Below are positions 16,034 through 25,055 of a stretch of DNA of 64,000 nt, piece after piece. The stretch spans positions 372,001 to 436,000 of the forward strand of contig JAMOAY010000001.1 in NCBI GenBank assembly GCA_039908525.1, read 5' to 3'. The position numbers were made by a program, and so were the translations under genes. The stretch's first letter is position 1. Each line of letters begins with the position of its first letter. Source of the DNA: Magnetaquicoccus sp039908525 (GTDB lineage Bacteria > Pseudomonadota > Magnetococcia > Magnetococcales > Magnetaquicoccaceae). The notes below the pieces were generated by a model. It was not told the DNA's origin, did not search any database, and saw nothing but the letters and a program-made list of their open reading frames with translations.

Positions 16034-16770
16034 TCCACCTTGGCGAACCGCTCCACCCACATCAGGGTGGCCCCCACCACAGCGGCGGGCATGGCCAGAA
16101 AATTGGCCAAGGGCAGGGTGTTCAACAACAAAACCGCACCGCCAAAACCCAGACTCAGCATCCGCTGCTGGCGCAACCGCCGGCGCACCTGACGTCCCGA
16201 AAGATCGTGGTTGCCCATGGGCAGATCCAGGTACTGTATGGCCAACATCCAGGCAGAGTAGAGCACCCAGAGAAAAGGGGCGACCATATTTATCACGGGC
16301 ACGATGAACAACAGCAGAAACAGAATCATCCAGAGAAGAGAATAGAGAATCTTGTGCAACTCCCCCCACATCAGAGGCACCGTTTTGCTCAGCATATCCC
16401 GGACACTCCCCTCCTGACCGGCGGGATGGCATCCGGTCAACTGGTACTCCACCTGTTCGGCCAACAGGCTGTTGAACGGGGCGGCAATCAGATTGGCCAG
16501 CATGGAAAAGGTGAAAAAAATGGTGGAGGCCACCGCCACCACCAACAACGGGGCCAACAGCCATTGCAGCCAATGCAACCAGCTGGGCAGAAAACCGTCG
16601 ATCCATTCAAAAATTTTCTGGAACCAACCAAAGATGTACCAGGTGCCCGCCCCGAACAGCAGCGTATTCAAAATCAGGGGCACCACCACATAGCGGCGCA
16701 GGCCTGGCCGGGAAAGCATGGCCAGGCCGCGCAGAGGGTAGCTGCTGCCCATTATGAAATGTTTCAGCAT
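16000..16770 (-). CDS. CysZ/EI24-family membrane protein
   Basis: 256-residue integral membrane protein similar to CysZ, the sulfate uptake protein, and to the wider EI24 domain family. The start ATG at 16770 has GGGAAG upstream and gives MLKHFIMGSSYPLRGLAML, typical of the family N-terminus. Four or so long hydrophobic segments are visible (YVVVPLILNTLLFG; WLLAPLLVVAVASTIFFTF; ILYSLLWMILFLLLFIVPVI; MLSLGFGGAVLLLNTLPL), plus the NLIAAPFNSLLAE signature. The 3' end overlaps queG in antisense. A SulP carrier lies 6 kb away, but sulfate as substrate is only inferred. Confidence 0.82.
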   Translation of the reverse strand: MLKHFIMGSSYPLRGLAMLSRPGLRRYVVVPLILNTLLFGAGTWYIFGWFQKIFEWIDGFLPSWLHWLQWLLAPLLVVAVASTIFFTFSMLANLIAAPFNSLLAEQVEYQLTGCHPAGQEGSVRDMLSKTVPLMWGELHKILYSLLWMILFLLLFIVPVINMVAPFLWVLYSAWMLAIQYLDLPMGNHDLSGRQVRRRLRQQRMLSLGFGGAVLLLNTLPLANFLAMPAAVVGATLMWVERFAKVDQGEEDSPRIA

Positions 16771-16805
16771 GGCTTGGGTCTTCCCGCTCACGAGAACAAA
16801 TGTCA

Positions 16806-16859
16806 GCAGGGGCGCTGCCCCTGCACCCCGCCGGGGACCGTGACGGCCCCCGGACCCCC
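16806..16859. repeat. Divergent short palindromic element S4
   Basis: Hairpin GCAGGGGCGCTGCCCCTGC followed by a degenerate terminal palindrome, CCGGGG-ACCGTGACGGC-CCCCGG. Same order as S2 and S3, but the inner stem has been replaced. Lies between the CysZ-like gene and nnrD/nnrE. Confidence 0.75.
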
Positions 16860-16879
16860 GCAATCGTTTTTTTATTTTT

Positions 16880-18430
16880 TCACAGACTGTTGCGCAGTCG
16901 GCGCAGGTGTGGCAGGAGATCCTGGGCCAGCAGGCCGGCTTCGCCCTCCTGCGCGGCCACTGCATCGGCCGCCGCGCCATGCAGCCAGACCCCGGCACGC
17001 ACCGCCACCTCGACCGGCCATCCCTGCGTCAGCAAACCCGCCACAATGCCCGTCAGCACATCCCCACTGCCCCCCGCCGCCAACCCGGAATGGCCCGTGT
17101 CATTGATCCAGGCCCGCCCATCCGGGGCAGCAATCACCGTGCCCGCCCCCTTGAGCACCAGCCAGACCTGCCACCGCTGGGCCACCTCCCGCGCGTGATG
17201 CAGACGATCCAGCTGCACCGCCGCCGCCGAGACCGCCCCCGACAACAAACGGGCAAACTCCCCCGGATGCGGGGTCAGGATCAACGGGGCCTGCCGATGC
17301 CGGCTCAGCTCGGCCAGGGAGTGACCACCATGGGCCAGAGCGTTGAGGGCATCCGCATCCAGCAGCGCCGGCACATCCCAGGCCCGCAACAGGGCAACCA
17401 CCCCCTCCCCCAACCACGCCGCACGCCCCAAACCCGGCCCCATCGCCAGCACATCCGGCGCCACGCCGCTCTCCTGCACCGCCGCCAGCAGATCCTCCGC
17501 ACTGCCCTGATCGGCCAACGGCACCGTCATCGCCTCCGTCACCTTGGCCACCACCCCCGGGCGGGCGCCCTGCGGCGTGGCCAACGTCACCAGCCCCGGA
17601 CCCGTGCGCAACGCCCCCAGCGTCGCCAAGGCTGCCGCCCCCTCCTTGCCAACACTGCCTGCCCATAACAGCAGATGGCCAAAAGTACCTTTGTGCGCGT
17701 CCGCAGGCCGACGGGGAATGGTCAGATCCGCCATCCGGTTGCGCGCCACCGTATGCTCAGGGATGTCGATGAAACGGCCGGGAATGCCGATGTCAACCAC
17801 CACCACCTCGCCACACAAGGCAGCGCCCGGATGGGTGCGATGGCCCATCTTTTCCGCCGCAAAGGTGACCGTCCACTGCGCCCGCAACGCCACCCCCAGT
17901 ATCTGCCCGCTGTCCGCCGACACCCCGGAGGGAATGTCCACCGCCAGCACCGGTTTGCCGGAAACGTTGATCTGTTCGAAGATCCCGGCCACCTCCCCCT
18001 CCACCAGTCGGCCCAGGCCGGTGCCAAACACCGCATCCACCACCAGTCCGGCATGGCCCAACAGTGAGGCAAAGCGTCGCCGATCGGCCTCAATGCCCAT
18101 CTCCCGCACCAGACCGCCCATCCTCTCGAACACCTGGAAATGGCGCTGGGCATCCCCCTGCAACCGCGCGCAAGCCCCCAACAGAAAGACCGAAACCCGG
18201 GCCCCCGCCTGCAACAGACGACGGGCCACCACAAAGCCGTCCCCGCCATTGTTGCCCGGCCCCGCCAGAACCAGAATGGCCTGGCTGTGCCAGGTGGGAA
18301 AGCACTGCTGCAACCGTTGCACCACGCCGGCCCCTGCGTTTTCCATCAACACCATGCCCGGCAGCCCCAACTCTTCGATGGTCCGCCGGTCCGCCTCGCG
18401 CATCTGCGCGCTGTTCAACAGTTTCGCCAT
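16880..18430 (-). CDS. nnr: Bifunctional NAD(P)H-hydrate epimerase / ADP-dependent dehydratase
   Basis: Repairs hydrated NADH and NADPH. The 516 residues have two domains. The N-terminal YjeF-like epimerase (about 1-215) shows MENAGAGVV, PGNNGGDGFVVARRL and DIPSGVSADSG. The C-terminal ribokinase-like dehydratase (about 225-510) shows LLWAGSVGKEGAA, LTPHPGEFARLL and GSGDVLTGIVAGLLTQG, the last being the nucleotide and anion-hole loop. Length and order match Escherichia coli Nnr (YjeF). It lies 24 bp downstream of the yceH start region's gene on the same strand and may share its transcript. Confidence 0.95.
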   Translation of the reverse strand: MAKLLNSAQMREADRRTIEELGLPGMVLMENAGAGVVQRLQQCFPTWHSQAILVLAGPGNNGGDGFVVARRLLQAGARVSVFLLGACARLQGDAQRHFQVFERMGGLVREMGIEADRRRFASLLGHAGLVVDAVFGTGLGRLVEGEVAGIFEQINVSGKPVLAVDIPSGVSADSGQILGVALRAQWTVTFAAEKMGHRTHPGAALCGEVVVVDIGIPGRFIDIPEHTVARNRMADLTIPRRPADAHKGTFGHLLLWAGSVGKEGAAALATLGALRTGPGLVTLATPQGARPGVVAKVTEAMTVPLADQGSAEDLLAAVQESGVAPDVLAMGPGLGRAAWLGEGVVALLRAWDVPALLDADALNALAHGGHSLAELSRHRQAPLILTPHPGEFARLLSGAVSAAAVQLDRLHHAREVAQRWQVWLVLKGAGTVIAAPDGRAWINDTGHSGLAAGGSGDVLTGIVAGLLTQGWPVEVAVRAGVWLHGAAADAVAAQEGEAGLLAQDLLPHLRRLRNSL

Positions 18431-18454
18431 CCCCCCGCCCTCGTAACGCCGGTT

Positions 18455-19117
18455 CTACTCGAACTGAGCCCGGAACTGGGCAAAAGTCTCCTGCATGGTC
18501 TGCAACTCCTGGCGCAGCGCCGTCACCTCCCCCTCCAACTGGACCACCCGGGCCTGCAGCGAGGGCGCGCCGCCAGACGCACCGCCCTTCTCCTCCTCCC
18601 ACTCCGCCATCTCCGTCATGTCCGGCGGACCCATCAGCAGATGCATGTATCTCTGCTCTTTCTTGCCCGCCTGCCGGGGCAGGATGCAGACCCAGGGAGG
18701 CGAAATATCCATGAGATTTTTGAGATGCTTCTCCACCGTGGACAGCTCTGCGAACGGATGCATGCGGCTGGCATGACCCCGCAACTCCCCCAGGGTCTGT
18801 GGACCGCGAATCAGCAGCTCGCACAAAATAGCCGCCTCCTCCGGGACAAATTTGAAACGGTCGGTAAAAAAATGGCGATATTTGCGCACCCGACTGCCGG
18901 GAATATCGCTGCCGATGGCCAGGGTGTTGGCACACAGCGCCTCCACCGCCGCCTTGACCTCGCTGGCCTCGTAGTTGACCACCGGAAAACGGTTGGATTT
19001 CTGATTGCAAGCGCTGGTCAGGGCGTTCAGGGTCAACGGATACAGTTCGGGTGTGGTCAACTCCTTCTCGATCAGGGAGCCCAGAACCCGCACCTCGATG
19101 GCACTCAACTCTTTCAT
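18455..19117 (-). CDS. YceH-family (DUF480) protein
   Basis: 220-residue protein of the conserved YceH/DUF480 family, which has two winged-helix-like domains; its function is not established. Characteristic segments are VRVLGSLIEKELTTPELYPLTLNAL, split here as LIEKELTTPE and YPLTLNAL, then NQKSNRFPVV, the ILCELLIRGPQTLGELR winged helix, and a C-terminal coiled coil (LQARVVQLEGEVTALRQEL). The ATG at 19117 follows AGGGGGAGG. A longer reading from 19222 begins inside a palindromic repeat and is rejected. Ends 24 bp before nnr. Confidence 0.9.
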   Translation of the reverse strand: MKELSAIEVRVLGSLIEKELTTPELYPLTLNALTSACNQKSNRFPVVNYEASEVKAAVEALCANTLAIGSDIPGSRVRKYRHFFTDRFKFVPEEAAILCELLIRGPQTLGELRGHASRMHPFAELSTVEKHLKNLMDISPPWVCILPRQAGKKEQRYMHLLMGPPDMTEMAEWEEEKGGASGGAPSLQARVVQLEGEVTALRQELQTMQETFAQFRAQFE

Positions 19118-19170
19118 AAACCTCCCCCTACTGGATCGATCAACCTGACTTGGCAAGTCCCAAGTTCTAT

Positions 19171-19600
19171 GGGGTCCAGGGGAGATTATCTCCCCTGGCG
19201 GGTGCAGGGCGGAGCCCTGCATGAATGCGCGCTTTCACCGAAGCCCATTGGCGCAGCCAATGGGCGCCGCGCGCACAAAACCTGCCCCGCAGGGGCAGAC
19301 TCCGGGAGGGCGGCAGCCCGACAAAGGCATTGCCGAACGCCATACGCTCCGGGAAGGATACATGGTTTTTCTGATGCTTCAAGGTTGCCTTGGTTCTACG
19401 CGAACACCCCTTGTCCCGCGATGTCTGAGTCGGGCTGCCGCCCTCCAGGAGTGCCCCTGCGGGGCGTTTTGGGCGCGTTGCGCAAATTTTCTGCGAAAAT
19501 TTGCTTTGTGAAAACGCGCTGACCAGCAGGGCTTCGCCCTGCACCCACCAGAGGGCGCTGCCCTCTGGACTCCCGCCAGGGGGATAATCCCCCTGGACCC
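19171..19600 (+). repeat. Full-length modular palindromic element, copy B
   Basis: 430-bp copy in the same internal orientation as copy A. It shares the CCCATTGGCGCAGCCAATGGG hairpin, the 20-bp inverted repeat (about 19302-19322 with 19429-19448), a 106-nt core (19323-19428), the GCAAATTTTCTGCGAAAATTTGC hairpin, and CAGAGGGCGCTGCCCTCTG before the right terminal palindrome. That terminal palindrome is the CCAGGGGGAT/ATCCCCCTGG variant. The element occupies the gap between yceH and the HD hydrolase gene; no gene is seen in it. Confidence 0.92.
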
Positions 19601-19616
19601 GTAATAACTAAAAAAA

Positions 19617-21107
19617 TCAAACGGGCGGGCGCAACTCGGCCACCGCCAGCAACGGATGATGAAACCTTGCCCGCAACAACCCTTCCACCTCGGCCACCAC
19701 CCGCGGGTCGACAAACACCCGCGCCAATCGCCGCCGACTGCCACCCAACTGGTCGATCAAGGTCGAAACATGCTCGGCCGGTCGCACCACCTGTCCCTCA
19801 TCCACCGTCAGAATCGGTTCCACCTTGCCAGCCATGTACTGCAGATGGGCATACGGCGCCCGCTCCAGGCGGTCCACCCGCACCAGCAGGTACAACGGCA
19901 ACCTCCACTGGCTACCATCCACGTGCTGCACCGTCAAGAGGGTTTGCGCCTCCTGCTGAAAAAAGCGGTCCACCGCATCCGCAGCCTCCAGGTCATGGAT
20001 CTGCTCACTCAACAGCGACTCCGGGCGATGCAAACGCCAGAGCAGACGGCGATAGACCGGCTTGCGATCACGCAACAGACGGCTTTTCCACTGCAACTCC
20101 GCAGAAGCCGGCGAATGGGGCGCCAACTCCGCCCAGCTGCCGATGGCACAATCCAGCACGGCATCGTCCAACAACAAAAAATCGGCCACCGCCAAAGACT
20201 CCCCAACCCGCAACGCCTCCAGGAAACGACCCAAAGGCAAGGGTGTGTGGGGCGGCAGTCCCCCCTCGGTCTGCCTGTACCAGATCAGCAACTGAAACAG
20301 ATGGACCATCAACACCTCAAAGGCCCGCACCGTTTTATGGTCATACACCTGCCGGTACATGTGATCCCTGGCCACGATGTAACTCTCCAGGGCCGATGGC
20401 CCCTTGGACAGCTCCACCCCCAGAAACAACCCCTCGCCCACCCGACAGACACGGAAACTGTGCAGCAGCCATTCCAGATCGTAGCGCCCGTAGGAGACCC
20501 CGGTAAAATGGGCATCCCGCAACAGATAATCCATCCGATCCGCATCCAGCTGGCTGGAGATCACCTGACGCCCGAACACCCCCGGCTCGCCCGCCACCCC
20601 CAGCAGCCCCTTCAGGCCCAGCAGAAACGGATCCACCGCCAACTGCAACCGCCGACAGTGGCGAACGATGGTCTGCCGCAAGGGCCCCTCCCGCTCCACC
20701 ATGCGCCAGCCCAGCCGTTCATGCTGCACCAGATGGGGAGCAATCATCTCAAACAGGTGGGAATAGGGACCGTGCCCCACATCGTGCAACAGGGCCGCCA
20801 CCTTGATTTGCAAAATGGTCTGCCGGTCGAGAGGGGTGTCGCTGCGTTTCAGCAAGGTGGCCAGAATGCGCTTGGCCAGATGCAGGGTGCCCAGGGCATG
20901 GGAAAAACGGGAATGTTCCGCCGACGGATAGACCCGATCCGCCGGACCCAGTTGCCGAATCCGCCGCAAACGCTGCATCTCCGGGGTGTCCACCAGATCC
21001 AGCAGCAGGGCGTCACCCCAATCCAGAGGCTCCTGAGCCGGCCCCTCCGCCTCGCGGTGCAGCGAGATCATGTTGTGCACCGCATCCCGGAACACCTTGA
21101 AGGTCAT
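19617..21107 (-). CDS. HD-domain phosphohydrolase, dGTPase-like (COG1078)
   Basis: 496-residue HD-superfamily hydrolase related to dGTP triphosphohydrolases and SAMHD1. Metal-binding residues are visible as SRFSHALGTLHLA, ALLHDVGHGPYSHLFE (the HD pair) and a later SSQLDADRMDYLLRDAHFTG, the family's D-x-x-R-x-D-Y-x-x-R-D segment. The likely substrate is a nucleotide, but the exact one is not known for this subfamily. Its ATG overlaps the stop of the upstream single-domain HD protein by 4 nt, so nadA, that gene and this one probably form one operon. Length is normal. Confidence 0.9.
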   Translation of the reverse strand: MTFKVFRDAVHNMISLHREAEGPAQEPLDWGDALLLDLVDTPEMQRLRRIRQLGPADRVYPSAEHSRFSHALGTLHLAKRILATLLKRSDTPLDRQTILQIKVAALLHDVGHGPYSHLFEMIAPHLVQHERLGWRMVEREGPLRQTIVRHCRRLQLAVDPFLLGLKGLLGVAGEPGVFGRQVISSQLDADRMDYLLRDAHFTGVSYGRYDLEWLLHSFRVCRVGEGLFLGVELSKGPSALESYIVARDHMYRQVYDHKTVRAFEVLMVHLFQLLIWYRQTEGGLPPHTPLPLGRFLEALRVGESLAVADFLLLDDAVLDCAIGSWAELAPHSPASAELQWKSRLLRDRKPVYRRLLWRLHRPESLLSEQIHDLEAADAVDRFFQQEAQTLLTVQHVDGSQWRLPLYLLVRVDRLERAPYAHLQYMAGKVEPILTVDEGQVVRPAEHVSTLIDQLGGSRRRLARVFVDPRVVAEVEGLLRARFHHPLLAVAELRPPV

Positions 21108-21547
21108 GATGGCGCACCGGCGGCAATCGCCTGCAACTGCGCCTGATAGCGTGCATATTTTTCCAGTCGCCGATGATCCTTGTCGCTCAACTGGGGCAGC
21201 AGGCGGCGCCGATCCATGTTGTCCGCCAGATCCAGCAGTTTGACCTCCACCGCCAGAGGATCGACCTGCAACCGCTCGATGTACTCGCCGTAGGAGTGCT
21301 CCGGGCGATGGGTCAGCAGATCCAATACCTGCAACACCCGCTCCGCAAAACCCTCCTGGCGCAACTGCTCCAGGGTGAGAGCGGTATCCTCGATCGTATC
21401 GTGCAGCACGGCGACGATGCGGGCCTCCTCGCTGCCGGCGCGCAGCATGAGCCGCAACGGATGGAGGATATAGGGGGCGCCCACCTTGTCCACCTGGCCC
21501 AGGTGGGCGGTCACCGCCAGATACAGGGCCCGCTCCAGAGTGGCCAT
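21104..21547 (-). CDS. Small HD-domain protein, (p)ppGpp-hydrolase-like
   Basis: 147-residue protein matching only the hydrolase domain of RelA/SpoT-type enzymes. It shows GAPYILHPLRL (metal histidine), VAVLHDTIEDT (the HDTIED signature) and VKLLDLADNM (the final metal Asp). There is no synthetase, TGS or ACT domain, so it resembles small alarmone hydrolases or a related nucleotide phosphohydrolase. It lies 4 bp downstream of nadA and overlaps the dGTPase-like gene by ATGA. The substrate is inferred from family resemblance only. Confidence 0.85.
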   Translation of the reverse strand: MATLERALYLAVTAHLGQVDKVGAPYILHPLRLMLRAGSEEARIVAVLHDTIEDTALTLEQLRQEGFAERVLQVLDLLTHRPEHSYGEYIERLQVDPLAVEVKLLDLADNMDRRRLLPQLSDKDHRRLEKYARYQAQLQAIAAGAPS

Positions 21548-21551
21548 GGGA

Positions 21552-22649
21552 TCAGACCACGCTCAGCATGCGTTCCAGCGCCAGACGGGCCGCCGCCGCG
21601 TTGCGTTCGGGGACGGAGATGCGATTGACCACATGGTCGTGCAGCAGATTTTCCACCACCCAGCACAGATGGGCCAGATCGATGCGGAACATGGTGGCAC
21701 AGAGGCAGACGGTGGGACAGAGAAAATGGATCTCCTTCTCCGGCATCTCCTTTTTCAGACGGTTGACCAGATTCAGCTCGGTACCGATCGCCCACCGGGA
21801 ACCGGCCGGAGCGGCCCGCACCCGCGCCTGGATCTGCTCGGTCGAACCCTGATAATCGGCCTTCAGGCAGACCTCCAGGCTGCACTCGGGATGGACCATC
21901 ACCTGGATGCCGGGGCAGCGCTGCCGGAACTGCTCGATATGGATCGGTTGGAACAGGGTATGCACCGAGCAGAAGCCGTCCCAGAGGATGATGCGGGCCT
22001 GCTGGATCTGCGCCGGGGTCAGACCGCCATGGGGCAGAGATGGCTGCCACAACACCATCTGCTCCAGGGGAATGCCCAGACGATAACCGCTGTTGCGGCC
22101 CAAGTGCTGGTCCGGGAAAAAAAGCACCTTGGGCCGTTGGGCAAAGGCCCAGCGCAGAATCTGCTCGGCGTTGGAGGAGGTGCAGACCGTGCCGCCATGG
22201 CGGCCGCAAAAGGCCTTGAGGTCGGCGCTGGAGTTGACGTAAGTGATCGGGGTGAGCTGCTCGTCACACACCATCCACTCCGCCAGCTCATGCCAGGCCC
22301 GTTCGACGTTGGGCAAGTCGGCCATGTCGGCCATCGAGCAGCCTGCGGCCAGGTCGGGCAGGATGACCGTCTGCTCGGGGGCGGAGAGGATGTCCGCCAC
22401 CTCGGCCATGAAGTGCACCCCGCAGAAAACGATATAACGGGCCTCGGGCCGCTGGCTGGCCAAGCGGGAGAGTTTCAGGGAGTCCCCGGTCAGGTCGGCA
22501 AAGCGGTAGACCTCGGGCCGCTGGTAGTGGTGGCCCAGGATGAGACAACGGGATCCCAGTCTCTCCTTGGCAGCCTGGATGCGGGCTTCCAACACCTCGT
22601 CCGGGAGGGGGTAGAGGGACTCCAGCGATACCGGCGGTTCGGCGGACAT
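21552..22649 (-). CDS. nadA: Quinolinate synthase
   Basis: [4Fe-4S] enzyme condensing iminoaspartate with dihydroxyacetone phosphate to quinolinate in NAD synthesis. The 365-residue product has the long NadA form with LILGHHYQRPEVYRFAD, a cluster cysteine in IVFCGVHFMAE, a second in MVHPECSLEVC, and a third in the TVCLCATMFRIDLAHLCW tail. The ATG at 22649 has CGGAGA upstream and is preferred over the ATG at 22667, which has none. Followed by two HD-domain genes in a tight operon. NadB and NadC are not in the window. Confidence 0.95.
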   Translation of the reverse strand: MSAEPPVSLESLYPLPDEVLEARIQAAKERLGSRCLILGHHYQRPEVYRFADLTGDSLKLSRLASQRPEARYIVFCGVHFMAEVADILSAPEQTVILPDLAAGCSMADMADLPNVERAWHELAEWMVCDEQLTPITYVNSSADLKAFCGRHGGTVCTSSNAEQILRWAFAQRPKVLFFPDQHLGRNSGYRLGIPLEQMVLWQPSLPHGGLTPAQIQQARIILWDGFCSVHTLFQPIHIEQFRQRCPGIQVMVHPECSLEVCLKADYQGSTEQIQARVRAAPAGSRWAIGTELNLVNRLKKEMPEKEIHFLCPTVCLCATMFRIDLAHLCWVVENLLHDHVVNRISVPERNAAAARLALERMLSVV

Positions 22650-22930
22650 CGGCGTTTGTCTCCGCATTGCAGGGGGATGAAAAGGTGATGGCGGGGAATT
22701 CTAGCAAGTTGCGACGGCGACGGAAAGAGTCCTTGCACAGTCCGCCGCGCCGGCAAGCCTCTTTTCTGTCGCTGGAGGAGACTCCCCAAGCTTGACAGCA
22801 ACGTTTCGATCTGCAACACTGCTCTGCGGTCTGCACCCCCCTGGGCAACACAACGGCCCCTTTTAACGAAACTTAAAATGGCTTTCTCCCCACCCCTCGC
22901 CGGTTGATCCCTTTTAGCGTGAGAATTGTA

Positions 22931-25048
22931 ATGGCTGCCAACAAGCTGATGCCTCGTCTGTTGCCGTTTCTGAACTGGTTTCCCATACAATCCACCATCC
23001 TGCGCGACGATCTGCTGGCTGGCATGACGGGAGCCCTGGTGCTGGTGCCCAAGGCGATGGCCTACGCCCAACTGTCCGGCCTGCCGGTCTATTTCGGGCT
23101 CTACACGGCCCTGCTGCCGGCGCTGCTGGGGGCGCTGTGGGGCTCCAGCCGCCAGTTGGCCACTGGACCGGTGGCGGTGGTCTCCTTGATGACAGCGGCC
23201 GCCATCACCCCCCTGGCAATTCCCCTCACGGAGGAGTATGTCGGCATTGCCCTGCTGTTGGCGCTGTTGGTCGGGGTGATCCAGTTCCTGCTGGGGGTGA
23301 TCAAGCTGGGCACCATCGTCAATTTTGTTTCACACCCGGTCATTCTGGGTTTCATGAACGCGGCGGCCATCATCATCGGCCTCTCTCAGCTCGACGTGCT
23401 GTTGGGCATCCCCAAGGGACGCAGTGACTCCTTTCTCAAAGATCTGTGGGAGATGCTCTCCTATCTGCCCCAGACCCACTGGCCCACCCTGGCCATGTCT
23501 TTCCTGGCATTGGGTTTGATGCTGACCTTGAAGAAGATCCCACTCCTGGCCAAACCGAGCGTACTGATCGTGGTGGTGGTGACCACCCTGCTCAGCCAGA
23601 GTATCGGTTTTTCCTACAAGGATAAAATTCTGCCCGGACAGATCGCCACCCAGTCGGCACAGGAACTGCTCGTGGCCTATACGGAAACCGAACAAAAGAT
23701 CAACGCCATGATGGCGGAGTCCGCCGCCAAAATGGTCCAGCTCCGGGCCGCCAGCAAACGGGAGGATGTGTGGACCGTCGTCGACCTGAACCATATGATC
23801 AACCGACTGGCCGTGGACACAAAGATTCTGAAAAAGCAAAACGACACACGCACCAAGACAATCCATCAGACCTTTCTGCAACGGATCAAGGAGCCTGCAC
23901 ACGGTCAACCGGCCTACCATGTGCAGGGCACGCTGCCGCAAGGGGTTGAAACCGATGGTCGCCTCTGGCACATCAAAAAGCTGGAGCAGGGGGAGATCCA
24001 TCTGATCAGCGGGGGTGATGTGGTGGGCAACATACCAGCCGGTCTGCCCGCTTTTCGCCTGCCCAACCTGGAGTGGGATGCCGTTCTCTCCCTGCTCTCT
24101 CCGGCGTTGATCATCGCCCTGGTCGCCTTCATGGAGTCCATCTCCATGGCCAAGGCCATGGCCACCAAGTCAAAACAGACGATCGACCCCAATCAGGAGC
24201 TGATTGGGCAGGGCATCGCCAACATCGGCGGGGCCTTCTTCCAGGCCTATCCCGCCTGTGGCTCCTTCACCGGTTCGGCCATCAATCTGCAGGCGGGGGC
24301 CAAGACGGGCTTTGCCATGGTCTTCAATGCGATTTTCGTCGCCGTCACTCTGCTCTTTTTCACCCCCTACCTGTACCATCTGCCCAAGGCCGTCCTGGGT
24401 GTGATCATCCTGTTCGCGGTCACCAGCCTGATCACCCCGACGGCGATCAAACACACCTGGCAGGCCAGCCGCATGGATGGCGCCATCGTCTTCGTGACCT
24501 TTGTCGTGACCCTGCTGGCCGCGCCCCATCTGGACAAGGGTATTATCGTCGGCACGATCCTCTCGCTGTTTCTCTTCCTGTACCACACCATGAAACCGAG
24601 GGTTGCCATCCTGGGCCGTTTTCAGGACGGCACCCTGCGGGATGCCAAGATCAACAATCTGCCCACCTCCCATCTGGTCACCGCCATCCGTTTTGACGGG
24701 CGTCTCTACTTTGCCAACGTGGCCTATTTCGAGGATGCCGTCCTGCACGCCATCTCCGACAATCCCGAGGCCTCCTACGTATTGATCGTCGGGGACGGCA
24801 TCAACGCCATCGACTCCTCCGGGGAGGAGGTCATTCACCATGTGGTGGAACGTCTCAACGAACATGGCATCGTTGTGATATTTTCCGGCATCAAGAAACA
24901 GGTGCTGGATGTCATGCGTGCAACCGGTTTGTTGCACAAGGTGGGAGAGGATCACATATTTTCCACCGCAGAGCAGGCCCTGGAATTCATCTTCGCACAC
25001 AACGGAAGCGCCGGCATGCAGGATCCCCTGCGGCCTCGGGATGGATGA
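22931..25048 (+). CDS. SulP-family anion transporter with a large internal insertion
   Basis: Inner-membrane carrier of the SLC26/SulP family (sulfate, bicarbonate or another anion), 705 residues. The N-terminal transport domain has the signature GLPVYFGLYTALLPALLGAL and later helices. The typical VVGNIPAGLPAF segment appears at about 364-375. A C-terminal STAS domain covers about 580-690, with the LIVGDGINAIDSSGEE phospho-loop region. Between them, residues ~228-360 form an insertion of about 130 residues, much of it predicted coiled coil (ELLVAYTETEQKINAMM; KREDVWTVVDLNHMINRLA), not present in ordinary SulP proteins. The ATG at 22931 is used; TTG and GTG alternatives lie just upstream. The substrate is unknown. 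Confidence 0.9.
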   Translation: MAANKLMPRLLPFLNWFPIQSTILRDDLLAGMTGALVLVPKAMAYAQLSGLPVYFGLYTALLPALLGALWGSSRQLATGPVAVVSLMTAAAITPLAIPLTEEYVGIALLLALLVGVIQFLLGVIKLGTIVNFVSHPVILGFMNAAAIIIGLSQLDVLLGIPKGRSDSFLKDLWEMLSYLPQTHWPTLAMSFLALGLMLTLKKIPLLAKPSVLIVVVVTTLLSQSIGFSYKDKILPGQIATQSAQELLVAYTETEQKINAMMAESAAKMVQLRAASKREDVWTVVDLNHMINRLAVDTKILKKQNDTRTKTIHQTFLQRIKEPAHGQPAYHVQGTLPQGVETDGRLWHIKKLEQGEIHLISGGDVVGNIPAGLPAFRLPNLEWDAVLSLLSPALIIALVAFMESISMAKAMATKSKQTIDPNQELIGQGIANIGGAFFQAYPACGSFTGSAINLQAGAKTGFAMVFNAIFVAVTLLFFTPYLYHLPKAVLGVIILFAVTSLITPTAIKHTWQASRMDGAIVFVTFVVTLLAAPHLDKGIIVGTILSLFLFLYHTMKPRVAILGRFQDGTLRDAKINNLPTSHLVTAIRFDGRLYFANVAYFEDAVLHAISDNPEASYVLIVGDGINAIDSSGEEVIHHVVERLNEHGIVVIFSGIKKQVLDVMRATGLLHKVGEDHIFSTAEQALEFIFAHNGSAGMQDPLRPRDG

Positions 25049-25055
25049 TGCCGAT

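Noticed and set aside
22650..22930. Possible gene in the 280-bp gap between nadA and the SulP gene
   Set aside because: No frame with a ribosome site or recognisable sequence. Probably holds the divergent promoters only.
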